Below the pieces are notes generated by a model. The model was not told where the DNA came from. It did no database searches and saw only the letters and a list, made by a program, of their open reading frames with translations. Below are positions 28,369-37,289 of a stretch of DNA of 64,000 bases, one piece after another. Source of the stretch: Symbiodinium natans (Eukaryota; Sar; Dinophyceae; Suessiales; Symbiodiniaceae); NCBI GenBank assembly GCA_905221605.1, contig CAJNDS010002120.1, forward strand, positions 344,501 through 408,500, in the 5' to 3' direction. Each line of letters opens with the position of its first letter. The first letter of the stretch is position 1. Both the position numbers and the translations under genes were made by a program.

Positions 28369-29598
28369 CTAAGAGAAACATTTAGAACACTGAGGGTAAG
28401 CATGTGCCCTGACCATAGGGACGCGGCGGTAGTGATCTCCAAAAGCTCTACCGCACAAAAACAAAGCAGACCCAAGTGTGGTTCTGTGCAAGACCTGACT
28501 TGTAGGGTGAGCCCAGTACGAGGGGCTCTCCGAATTATCCTCCTCCGAATCAGAAGCATCTGAAACTACAGCCAAGGCAGCGTCCTGATCGTCGGGCGCG
28601 TCCCCCTGACTGGTTTCATCATCTCCAGGTGCAACCGCCGCGGACTCCATGATCTTTTGACGGTTCCAGCCTTGAGCAAAGTGGCCGCTCCTAGTTTGGT
28701 CAGGAAAAAATTTGCCTGACGCAACCGCTTCCAGGATAATGATGTACTCGCGCAACGCAGCACTCTGCAGCTCCCGACCGTACACCGCGTCTGATCCTGT
28801 AGCAGCGTCAGCGTGATGACCAAGAACGCGCTTAGTCTCCCTCAGCATGCCGAATTTAGAGCACCACACGAGGGTGGTCGCCTTGAGAGAATGACTAGAC
28901 AATGGCTTTTCTGAATCAGGACGAGGGAGTAGAAAACGCAGCCAGCGGGTCACTTCACTAGATGACAGGGGGTCCGAAGACCAACTACCATCAGGCCGAG
29001 GGGCCGGCAGGAAAGGGACATCAATCCCATCATTCTGCAACCCAGCTTCATCTCTCAACTCCAGCAGCAGTTGTCCCAACGGGACTTTAGCAATACCAAT
29101 TCCCGGAATCACCAAGGGAAGGATTCGGCGTTGCTGAGCATCGAGTCGTGAAGTTTTGTGGTGGAGGGTGCCTAGCTCAATGAACCCGTGACTCCAATCC
29201 GAGCCACTCTTGTCAATGATCAAAGGTTGAATACAACGGACATCAGAGGCTCTAGCTCTGCCGTAAAGCATGGCCAGAAAATGAACTGCACCACATCTAT
29301 CGATAAGGGAGATGCCCTCATCCTGAGCAATTGCATGAAGCTGCAACACCTCTTGTACCTGCAGAGGGGGAGCCGGGTCCCACGGACTCTTGTTGGCCAG
29401 AGCTTTAGCCACCAGTCCGTTAACACGTGCACTCTGAAAAACCTCAAGACGTACCCGCAATCCCAGGGCATGATAACTCCACCTGATGGCTTTCAGACAC
29501 GTATCCAAAGTGGATGCAGCCGTTCGGGGCATCTTCAAGACACAATTGACAAAAGACCAAACGGCCTTTTCAGGAAGAAAAGGAGGAAGGTTCCCTGA
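28369..29598 (-). CDS. DIRS-A tyrosine recombinase, C-terminal catalytic part (split by Copia)
   Basis: About 410 codons with the catalytic features: LYGRARASDVRC (first Arg), SSHSLKATT (H-x-x-K), LGHH and VYGRELQ (nucleophile Tyr), then an acidic linker and a Cys-rich tail (LCGRAF, CSKCF) like that of the DIRS-B enzyme. It now opens directly after the 3' target duplication of the Copia element; the natural N-terminus is at 36576-37085 in the same frame. As it stands the gene cannot make the full enzyme. Confidence 0.9.
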   Translation of the reverse strand, partial: SGNLPPFLPEKAVWSFVNCVLKMPRTAASTLDTCLKAIRWSYHALGLRVRLEVFQSARVNGLVAKALANKSPWDPAPPLQVQEVLQLHAIAQDEGISLIDRCGAVHFLAMLYGRARASDVRCIQPLIIDKSGSDWSHGFIELGTLHHKTSRLDAQQRRILPLVIPGIGIAKVPLGQLLLELRDEAGLQNDGIDVPFLPAPRPDGSWSSDPLSSSEVTRWLRFLLPRPDSEKPLSSHSLKATTLVWCSKFGMLRETKRVLGHHADAATGSDAVYGRELQSAALREYIIILEAVASGKFFPDQTRSGHFAQGWNRQKIMESAAVAPGDDETSQGDAPDDQDAALAVVSDASDSEEDNSESPSYWAHPTSQVLHRTTLGSALFLCGRAFGDHYRRVPMVRAHAYPQCSKCFS

Positions 29599-29603
29599 CT
29601 TCA
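29599..29603. other. Target duplication of the Copia insertion, left copy
   Basis: CTTCA, matching 36576-36580. Neighbouring bases would allow a match of up to seven, so the exact register rests on the primer-site position and LTR ends. Confidence 0.85.
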
Positions 29604-29748
29604 CAACACACTAGGGGCAAACACACACACCCCTACATTCACACACTTTTCCTTCTCAAGTTGAGCCTGACGGTGTGTACTGTCTCTTCAAAGCACCAAA
29701 GGAAAACACTGCTCTTGAGGTGTTTCAGGGTAACTGCAAAAGTTGTCA
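29604..29748 (-). repeat. Copia 3' LTR
   Basis: 145 bases; on the minus strand begins TGACAACTTTTGC and ends GTGTTG. Adjacent internal sequence on the minus strand is CTGAGGGGGG, a likely polypurine tract at 29749-29757. The ends are not the canonical TG...CA. Confidence 0.93.
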
Positions 29749-30220
29749 CCCCCCTCAGACGTGGTAGCCTTCAAAGCTTACCATGTCTGGACTGCAAAAG
29801 AGGATCCTGGTGACCCTTTCGCAAAGTGCTCGCACGTGTGCGCAAGGCCTTTGCAACTTTTCCTCAAACCTAAAACCTTCGTTCGAAGGTTTCTCAAAAG
29901 TCGCAAGAGCTTCACTCCTGCTCCCTGTTGCAAGTTTCTACCTACTGTAGTGGACCAACAGGTTTAGTCCAAAGGCTTGTCACTCAGCTGTACACATCCT
30001 AAACCCATCCTAAACCCTCTTCGAAGGTTTATATGCATTTCGTATGCATCTTTTTCACTCTTCTCATCTTCCATGCTCAAAACTGTCCAACTCTGCAGGA
30101 AAAAACCATGCGTTTCAGCCCAAACTCTCAAACGCGCACGTCTGGAAACGCAGGCGCAGCTACAATTGGTGTCCTTCTTCTTTGCGCTCCACCGTCACGC
30201 GAACTTTCACGACCGCTGTC

Positions 30221-33200
30221 TCATCCAACAGAGATTTTGACGAACTTGAGCTGCTGTACTCTTGACCCCAACGTGGCTGCACAAAACCCCCCTATGATCA
30301 TGACAATGAAAATGCTGATCACAAAGAGCACAATCGTTGCATTGTTCTCGGACTGCTCACCAATCCCGGAGCCCATTGCTACAGGAGCTAAATAGCTAGC
30401 AAGCAGAACTCTCAAGATGTTGTTTTGCTGGCCTTGCTTGATCGCTGCAGAGACTAAGTACTCCTTCACTTCCTTCCCCCCTGCCAAAATGCCCGTCTCG
30501 TTGTCAACGTACCCCATCAAGCCCAGGAGGAAAAGGATTCGCTTCTTTGAATGAGGTTTTGTCCCCAGATCCGACGGACATGCGTACGTAGAAATTGGTC
30601 TTGTCAAAACGTGCCCCGAACGATTCTCTTTCTGAAGCCACAAATAAGACAAGTCTATGTGTCTCAGCTTGCCGGCTCCTTCTCGTGCTGCCAGCGCCCG
30701 AGCCCCGGAGTTGTCCACTCTGTGCACTAGCTTCACCTCGGATTCAAGGAATGTTTCAAGGAATTGCTTGACAAAGATGCCGTCTGCGACTCCCAACAAC
30801 GAAGACATCCACTCAGCCTCTGTTGAGCTTAGGGCGTAGGACTTTTGGAGCCTGGTGGACACGAAAACCATGTTGCCGTTCAAGTAGAGAGAATAGCTTG
30901 ACACACTCTTGCGCCCAAACATCCTTGAACCCCAATCTGAGTCCGTGATCACTTCTAAGACATGTCCTGTACCAAAACTGCATTCTCCTTCATGTTCATG
31001 TTCAACGTCATGCTCACACCTACTGAAGCTTCCACGCTCGCTAACGGGATCTCTGGTGCATTCAGTGTCACACTCTCGAAGCCGCTGTTCCAATGTCCTG
31101 CCAGGGCGTGTGAGCTTCAACTGGAGTACCCACTCAGGTCTCCCCTTCATGTACTTGCCCACATGTCGCATGATCGCAAGGTCATACTCACTCGGACTTG
31201 CACATCTGGATCCAAGGAGTCTCATGGCAAAATGGATCTCTGGAATATCATTGGCCATGTAGAGCAAAAGACCCAAAGCGCTTCTGAACGTGCTGTACGC
31301 AGAACCTTCTAAAGGCGGGTCTTCTTGAGGATACCTTATGGTTGAGGGAAGTGGTGTCGATTTGCTCGCGCTGCGCTCAAGTTGCAGGATTGAGATCAAC
31401 TTCTCCACGTACCTCTTCTCTGGGATCACCCTGATGCTGCCATCCTTCCCTTGAAACAAACGCTTCAAGAAATGCCCTTGTCCTCCAAACGGATCTATCG
31501 GTCCTTCTATCTTGAGCTTAAGGCCCGACTTCTTCAAGTTGCCCAGCAGTTTGCTCGCCCTCTTCTCGCCTGAGACAAACTGAAAATCATCTACGTGTGT
31601 TGAACACGCAAGGGATTTTGGTTCATAATACACTGCTGGTGCTGCAGGATACGACGTCAAGCCATCTTTCGCGAAAATCTCCCCTGCATACATGAACCAA
31701 TCTCTCGCCCCACTACGCTGTCCGGGAAGATTGTATTTGAGTTCATAGGAGAGTCCTGTTGAGGTAGTGATGAATGTAGGTCTCCTTTGTGGTACCATAA
31801 GGTAAGCATCGGAAACATCAACCATGTACATGACGAGGTTCTCCCCACTCACACACAAGCCCGCTAGCAACTTCTGGAGGATCCCAAGGCTCGCTGGAGC
31901 ATACAGGTCTTCAAGGGCCGGTTGAAGGTGTCTAAACTCCTTCGCCACCAAACGCGATCTCCTTCGCCACTCCCCCCTGAACCTCCAGTCGCGCACCGTC
32001 TTCGACTTTAAACACACCATGCCCTTACCATCTTCTTCACGTTGCATGGGTCTCAGGACTCCCATCTTCTCCAACCTGGTATACTCTACGTCATCCATCC
32101 TTCTGTCCAACTCTTCCAGTTCTTGCTGGCTTAGTTGAGGAGGACCCTCTTCATACGTTCTACCCTTCCAAGGCAATTCTTCGTGATCCTCAACGCTTTG
32201 CCCCTCAAGCCCCTTCTCGTAGTCCTGCTCCATGCTCTCGATTGGTAGGTCCACCTCTAAACCCTCTATCTCGATCTCATCTTCGTGGTTTGTAGGGTGA
32301 CTGGTGCCCACGACTCTTCTAAGCATGTATCCCTCAAGCTCTACCACCTGACTCGCATTCTCCATTTCGGCATCAGGAAGCATCTCAGGTGAATCCGTGC
32401 TCATCACTGAACCGCCTTCAGGAGTAATTCCACCTCCTATCCCTCCTGCGGGTTCACCAGCCACCGACGAAGGTGGGTCACTCGCTGCTTCATCTTGAGG
32501 CGCTTGGGGAAGCAACACATCTGGTACTCTGATTCTGGGCGCTCTTTTGGGCTTGGTCGGGACAACATCCAACACAGAGTTCCACGGCACACCCTTCATG
32601 CTCACAAGGTTTTCAGTCACATACGTTGTGGAACCCCTCCTTACCGACCTTGCATAGTGTACTCCATGCTGATCCGCCACCAGGTTTAAGTTTCCCATGG
32701 AAGACTTTCCCAACCACACGCATCTTCTCCAAGGTTCTGCTTTGGCATTCGTTTTCGGAAGGATTTGGGCAAACACTGTTGCGCCAAACGGGCACAACTT
32801 CCCAGCATACGCTCTACCATGGAGGAGTTCAAACGGGGTCTGGCCGCAACGAAGAACATGAAATCTGGAATACAGGAACGCACCGTGACGAAAGGCCCAA
32901 TAGAACAGAGGGTGGTTCGAAGTCACCTTCCATCCTGTCTTTTCTTCTATCGAAGCCAACAAACACTTTCCCATCGATCTCACTATGGTAATGAAGCGCT
33001 CAGCTTTCAACCCATGGTGCAGCTGTGAATCCGGAGGTGCCACTTCGATCTTAGTTCCCAATCCCAGCCTCGATCTGCTCGCACTCACGGTCTTGAGGAA
33101 CTGGATCATGGCTGGCTCGCTGTCACCTCGGATCACTAGCTCTGAATGTCCCAGCACCGCTCCTAGCTTCACCACTTCTTCAGTCGCATTCTTCAAGTCA

Positions 33201-36178
33201 TGAGCCGCTTTGGATTCTACTGGTACACAAAGACAGAAGTTCGTCTGCTCATCCACTACCACCATGTGTGTTGACATCGCATGCTCTTCATCACTGCCCG
33301 GCGTTTCTGTTCTACCAAACATGAAGTCGACGTGTATCACGCCTCTCTCCTTCGTCTCGGCTCCCGGGTGGTTGTCCTCCCTGCTTCTTGATGACAAGCA
33401 CGCTGAGCACCAAGATGCTCGAGGGAAGTGGGTTATTTCATGAAGGTCTATGGTGGCTTGATCAGGCAGCGCCGCTTGAGGTTCCACTTGAGGCTGTCTA
33501 GCATACTCTGTCAACATCGCATCGGACGCCTGGACTGCCGCCTTGATTCGAGAATCTGCAATCTCTGCTTGCAGCCTTGCCCATAGCACTCCTTTACCAC
33601 CACTCTTGCTTATGCGCATGTACTGGCACGCTGCCCTCAATGTTCTCAAAGATGAAGTTTCGAAGACCTCGATCCCATTAATGACCAACTTCTCTTCCCC
33701 AGTTTCCCTCGGAAGCACATCTGCCTCAGCAGGATGTTCGGCTCGCTCCTCAGGCCCATCAGGTGGACCACTCTCTGCAAGACCAAGTGCCTGGGATGCA
33801 CCCACTTCTACTTCCATTGGTCGCTCACATCTCTCTTCTCTAGCTTCTTCTGGCGCTTCAGCTTCTCTCGCTTGACCTCGAACTTGTGGACGAGCGAGTT
33901 CCGATTGAACAGCTCCAAGTGTCTCGGGATCTACAGGGTTCTGGGACAGCAGCGTGATCATCTTCACTTTGGGGCCATAAGTCTGCAAAACCTCTCTGCC
34001 TTCCCAGATTTCGCCACTCTCGAAAACCTCATACTTTCTCTCACCCTTGTGCACCAACGTACTTCGGAATGGCCAGATGTGACTCGGATACGATCTGCCT
34101 GGGTTTACTGTGCAATCACTGGACATGCTCACATGCATTGGCTGTCCATCTCGCCTCAGCTTCCACCCAGGTGTGGCTGAGAGTCGCTCAAGGTTTTCAG
34201 GGATCTCAACAATCATCCGAACATTCGAGCTCGCATCATCTCCAGACTCGATTCTGTAGATCTTGCAACGTGTCGCTAAGGAGTTTCTGGCCCAGTGCAC
34301 TGCGAACCCTTGGTTTCCTCGTGCCATTACATGACTGCCACTTGAATCTCGCTGCACTGACCAATCATTCTGAAACAACTTGCCTACGCACATCAGTGGT
34401 TGCCGAACGTTCCCAATGACCGCTCTATCCTTGAAGTAGATCTTCTTGCCATCTAGGCCCTCCATCTCAAAGATCACATTCCGTCTCGTACTGCTCGACG
34501 CGATAGTGTTACCTTGGGCGTCTCTAATGTTTGCAACACTCCCGCTCTCCTCTCCAGCTTCACTCATGCTCATGGGCAGCACTGTCACATCAGCACCGCT
34601 GTCTAGGATCACCTCCTGATAGCCTACCATTTGCTCACGCACTACACGCACATGACCACAATCTTCACCATCAGAACTGCGTGGACTGTGAATGTCAAAC
34701 ATCAACGTGCTCGTAGATGCTAGCTCGGGCTCTGTCTCCTCTAAAGCCTCGCTCTCCAAGGTGACCATCCGGATCTCGCTGAAGTTCTCGTTCTCGCTAT
34801 CCTGGCCAGAGAGGTCATAGTACTGACATGTTGGGGCACTTGGCGGAGTGTAGATCAGGAACTCACTTTCTGCTTCAATCTCTTCAATCACGGGCATAGT
34901 GTGCAACTCCAAACGGCGAACTTGGGGTATTGTTCGGGCACTTGAGGTTGTTGAGGCATTCGACGAAGCTGTTGACGCGCTAGACGAAGGAACTGAGGTA
35001 CTGCTCTCACTCTCTTGCACTTGACGCACTCCAGCACGACAATCAGCTGCAATGTGACCCATTCGCCCACAGGTGTAGCATGGACCAAGCTTGCCCTTGC
35101 CTTTGTCCTTGTCCTTGCCTTTCTTTCCATTCTTCCCACTCTTGTCCTTGCCCTTGTTGTTCTTTCCCCACTGCTTGCCAGAGCCTTTGTCCCCATAGCT
35201 GCCCCAGCCTTTGTTGCCATGTTGCTGGTAATGATACTTGCCCTTGCCCTTGTCCTTGCCCTTTCTGCCCTTTTCGCCTTTGTTGTTTCTGTCCTTGCCT
35301 TGCTCCACCCTATCAACATCCATCGGCGTAGGACCCCCAGATTCTAGATACTTTGCATCTTTCTCAATCCCAACTGAACGAAGCAAATGTTCCGAAGACC
35401 AAAGAGCAGTTGACCTCTCAAAGCGAAGAAGTTGCGTGCGCATCTTCTCGTAGGTCATTGTCTCGTCCAGGTTGAGCTGCAAGTACTTCTTGACATCTCC
35501 TGGCAGGCCACTGAGGAGAGTGCTGATCTTAAGGTTGTCGTCATATGGAGCTGCAGCCACTTTGTCGTACTCTTGCACTAACCTCTCAAAGGCTAACGTG
35601 TAGTCCAATAGTGAGCCACCCTCCTTATACGCAGGGAACCGGACAAGAGCCTGAGCTAGTGCAAGTGCTCTGGGTCGTGACTGTGGTTGCAATTCGTCTG
35701 AAAGGGTTCTCCACACTCTGTAACCGTCGCCGTTCTCCACACTACGAAGAATGCGAAGGGGCCTCTGTCTCAAATATGTTGCCAAAACGGCATACAGTCT
35801 GATACTTCTAGCCTTCGTTTCGGGGGCATACGACTCAAAGCTCACGAAGCTGTCTGCAGTCTCGCACTTCTGAAATTCATTGCGATACTCCTCTTCTTGG
35901 ATGTACATCCATTGTTTAAAGGTAAAGCTCCATTCACTCCACTGGCTCAATTCTTCATCGAGGCTTTTCGGCGCGAAGATCTCTGGAGCCTTCACATACT
36001 TGCTTTCAGACCAGGTATTGGGCTTTGGCTGGTTCACGCTAGCAAGCTGGGCCACTGCCGTGGCCAACTGACTCAGCACCACTGTAGGATCTAAAGCCGT
36101 AGCCGTTCCTGAAGCGCTGGGCGATGCTCCGCCACCTTGCGGAGAGGTTGGATTCTCTCCTTGCCCTTGGCTCTCCAT
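30221..36178 (-). CDS. Copia Gag-Pol polyprotein with SAP-like domain and C-terminal membrane segment
   Basis: 1985 residues, no stop. Gag (about 60-300); Lys/Gly-rich tract; zinc knuckle CYTCGRMGHIAADC (367-380); aspartic protease LDSGAD (about 525); a SAP-like helix pair (about 841-875, LRTLRAACQYMR...GKGVLWARL); integrase with H913, H917, C924, C927 and acidic residues around D951, D1019, E1060; reverse transcriptase with VDVSDAYL and catalytic HVDD (1528-1531, in place of YVDD); RNase H with TDSDW, SSTEAEW and HRVDNSGA. The last 50 residues carry a hydrophobic helix (about 1948-1970, VLFVISIFIVMIIGG), unexpected for Copia. Gag and Pol share one frame, as in many Copia elements. The start ATG is 252 bases inside the 5' LTR. 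Confidence 0.95.
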   Translation of the reverse strand: MESQGQGENPTSPQGGGASPSASGTATALDPTVVLSQLATAVAQLASVNQPKPNTWSESKYVKAPEIFAPKSLDEELSQWSEWSFTFKQWMYIQEEEYRNEFQKCETADSFVSFESYAPETKARSIRLYAVLATYLRQRPLRILRSVENGDGYRVWRTLSDELQPQSRPRALALAQALVRFPAYKEGGSLLDYTLAFERLVQEYDKVAAAPYDDNLKISTLLSGLPGDVKKYLQLNLDETMTYEKMRTQLLRFERSTALWSSEHLLRSVGIEKDAKYLESGGPTPMDVDRVEQGKDRNNKGEKGRKGKDKGKGKYHYQQHGNKGWGSYGDKGSGKQWGKNNKGKDKSGKNGKKGKDKDKGKGKLGPCYTCGRMGHIAADCRAGVRQVQESESSTSVPSSSASTASSNASTTSSARTIPQVRRLELHTMPVIEEIEAESEFLIYTPPSAPTCQYYDLSGQDSENENFSEIRMVTLESEALEETEPELASTSTLMFDIHSPRSSDGEDCGHVRVVREQMVGYQEVILDSGADVTVLPMSMSEAGEESGSVANIRDAQGNTIASSSTRRNVIFEMEGLDGKKIYFKDRAVIGNVRQPLMCVGKLFQNDWSVQRDSSGSHVMARGNQGFAVHWARNSLATRCKIYRIESGDDASSNVRMIVEIPENLERLSATPGWKLRRDGQPMHVSMSSDCTVNPGRSYPSHIWPFRSTLVHKGERKYEVFESGEIWEGREVLQTYGPKVKMITLLSQNPVDPETLGAVQSELARPQVRGQAREAEAPEEAREERCERPMEVEVGASQALGLAESGPPDGPEERAEHPAEADVLPRETGEEKLVINGIEVFETSSLRTLRAACQYMRISKSGGKGVLWARLQAEIADSRIKAAVQASDAMLTEYARQPQVEPQAALPDQATIDLHEITHFPRASWCSACLSSRSREDNHPGAETKERGVIHVDFMFGRTETPGSDEEHAMSTHMVVVDEQTNFCLCVPVESKAAHDLKNATEEVVKLGAVLGHSELVIRGDSEPAMIQFLKTVSASRSRLGLGTKIEVAPPDSQLHHGLKAERFITIVRSMGKCLLASIEEKTGWKVTSNHPLFYWAFRHGAFLYSRFHVLRCGQTPFELLHGRAYAGKLCPFGATVFAQILPKTNAKAEPWRRCVWLGKSSMGNLNLVADQHGVHYARSVRRGSTTYVTENLVSMKGVPWNSVLDVVPTKPKRAPRIRVPDVLLPQAPQDEAASDPPSSVAGEPAGGIGGGITPEGGSVMSTDSPEMLPDAEMENASQVVELEGYMLRRVVGTSHPTNHEDEIEIEGLEVDLPIESMEQDYEKGLEGQSVEDHEELPWKGRTYEEGPPQLSQQELEELDRRMDDVEYTRLEKMGVLRPMQREEDGKGMVCLKSKTVRDWRFRGEWRRRSRLVAKEFRHLQPALEDLYAPASLGILQKLLAGLCVSGENLVMYMVDVSDAYLMVPQRRPTFITTSTGLSYELKYNLPGQRSGARDWFMYAGEIFAKDGLTSYPAAPAVYYEPKSLACSTHVDDFQFVSGEKRASKLLGNLKKSGLKLKIEGPIDPFGGQGHFLKRLFQGKDGSIRVIPEKRYVEKLISILQLERSASKSTPLPSTIRYPQEDPPLEGSAYSTFRSALGLLLYMANDIPEIHFAMRLLGSRCASPSEYDLAIMRHVGKYMKGRPEWVLQLKLTRPGRTLEQRLRECDTECTRDPVSERGSFSRCEHDVEHEHEGECSFGTGHVLEVITDSDWGSRMFGRKSVSSYSLYLNGNMVFVSTRLQKSYALSSTEAEWMSSLLGVADGIFVKQFLETFLESEVKLVHRVDNSGARALAAREGAGKLRHIDLSYLWLQKENRSGHVLTRPISTYACPSDLGTKPHSKKRILFLLGLMGYVDNETGILAGGKEVKEYLVSAAIKQGQQNNILRVLLASYLAPVAMGSGIGEQSENNATIVLFVISIFIVMIIGGFCAATLGSRVQQLKFVKISVG

Positions 36179-36420
36179 GGCCCAAGGCTCTTCTTTCTTT
36201 CTCCTTCTTTCCTCTTCTTTTCCTTCAGAATCGCACCCTCGAGCACGATCACGGGCTGGTCAAAGGCCAGTCGACAGCAGCTAGCAGCCGGCTGCACGCC
36301 AGCAATCACACGAGGAACTATGAAGGCTTGTCTCCGCCTACCACAGCTACTCTTGCAGATCGGGTCCAGTCTGCACCTACTAAGGAGCCTCCCCGAGACC
36401 ACAGGAATCGGTTCACAAGC

Positions 36421-36430
36421 TCCGCTACCA
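36421..36430 (-). promoter_or_regulatory. Copia primer binding site
   Basis: On the minus strand the base after the 5' LTR begins TGGTAGCGGAGC, close to the TGGTATCAGAGC site complementary to the 3' end of initiator methionine tRNA used by many Copia elements. Its position fixes the LTR end at 36431. Confidence 0.75.
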
Positions 36431-36575
36431 CAACACACTAGGGGCAAACACACACACCCCTACATTCACACACTTTTCCTTCTCAAGTTGAGCCTGACGG
36501 TGTGTACTGTCTCTTCAAAGCACCAAAGGAAAACACTGCTCTTGAGGTGTTTCAGGGTAACTGCAAAAGTTGTCA
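36431..36575 (-). repeat. Copia 5' LTR
   Basis: 145 bases, identical by eye to 29604-29748. Holds the promoter of the element in principle; no TATA-like box stands out. Confidence 0.93.
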
Positions 36576-37085
36576 CTTCACCAGCCATTCGCAAAATGTG
36601 CGAATTGGCCCCACATGCTTCAAGACTGTGGCTGGGGATTTGCCGGCCAAAATCGCCTGCAATGAATCCTGACCATTCTCTTCATCGTCTTCCATGAGAG
36701 TGCACAAGTCAAAGAAACTCGCAAAAGATTGCAGCAAGAGCAAAACTTTCTGATAAGCTTCGTGCTGACGGTCTCGCGAGCTCGCTCCCCGACGGGCCTT
36801 AACTGCACGAGTCCAGGCCTGGCAATGCGACGTTGCTGTATCTGCTATACTTGTCGAAGACTGCGTGCCAGCTGTTAAGGTGGTCATCGGTTGTGTTCTC
36901 CCGCCCTGGTAAGGCACGCCCAACCCTTGAGGGAACATCGCCTTCATCGGGTCAAAAATGCACAACATGCTAGGCTGTTCCCAAGGCTGGCTGGGCAAAG
37001 CTGATCGTGCATGGATCTGGTTACGAAAGAACAATTCAGCCTCGCTGGAGCTGGGGTCTCGACCGGACATGACGAGGAATACCAA
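36576..37085 (-). CDS. DIRS-A tyrosine recombinase, N-terminal part (split by Copia)
   Basis: About 170 codons ending at the Copia boundary (EWLVK then stop in the LTR). The last 60 residues (LAGKSPATVLKHVGPIRTF) match the SAM-like DNA-binding region of the DIRS-B recombinase (GKSAGTLHSRAGPLIRF). The frame continues in 29598-28369 once the Copia element and one target duplication are removed. Together they would make an enzyme of about 580 residues, somewhat longer than the DIRS-B enzyme because of a longer N-terminus. Confidence 0.88.
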
Positions 37086-37289
37086 TCAGCCAATCCCCAG
37101 ATGCTACATGAATACTGAGCCGATCCGTCACAAAACAACAAAGTGAGTTATCCCTGCTGGGGCATTGGATGCATGTGCAGCGACACAACACTCACATGTG
37201 CAAACACTCACATGTGCAAACTGAATTGTTTCCGATCTGCCTGATCGCTGCATCCTGTGCTGTTCATACTAAGGGTCCGGCTCACCCTG

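Larger units (their letters stand above)
29604..36575 (-). mobile_element. Complete Ty1/Copia LTR retrotransposon nested in the DIRS-A recombinase
   Basis: 6,972 bases with two 145-base LTRs (36431-36575 and 29604-29748), identical by eye, a TGGTAGCGGAGC-type primer site beside the 5' LTR, a G-rich polypurine tract beside the 3' LTR, one intact 1985-codon ORF, and a 5-base target duplication (CTTCA on the plus strand) at 29599-29603 and 36576-36580. Removing the element and one copy of the duplication restores the recombinase frame. Identical LTRs and an intact ORF mean a very recent, possibly still active, copy. Confidence 0.95.

Noticed and set aside
34888-35319. 143-codon Arg/Ala/Thr-rich ORF on the same strand as the Copia polyprotein
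   Set aside because: Shadow frame of the Lys/Gly-rich and zinc-knuckle coding sequence.
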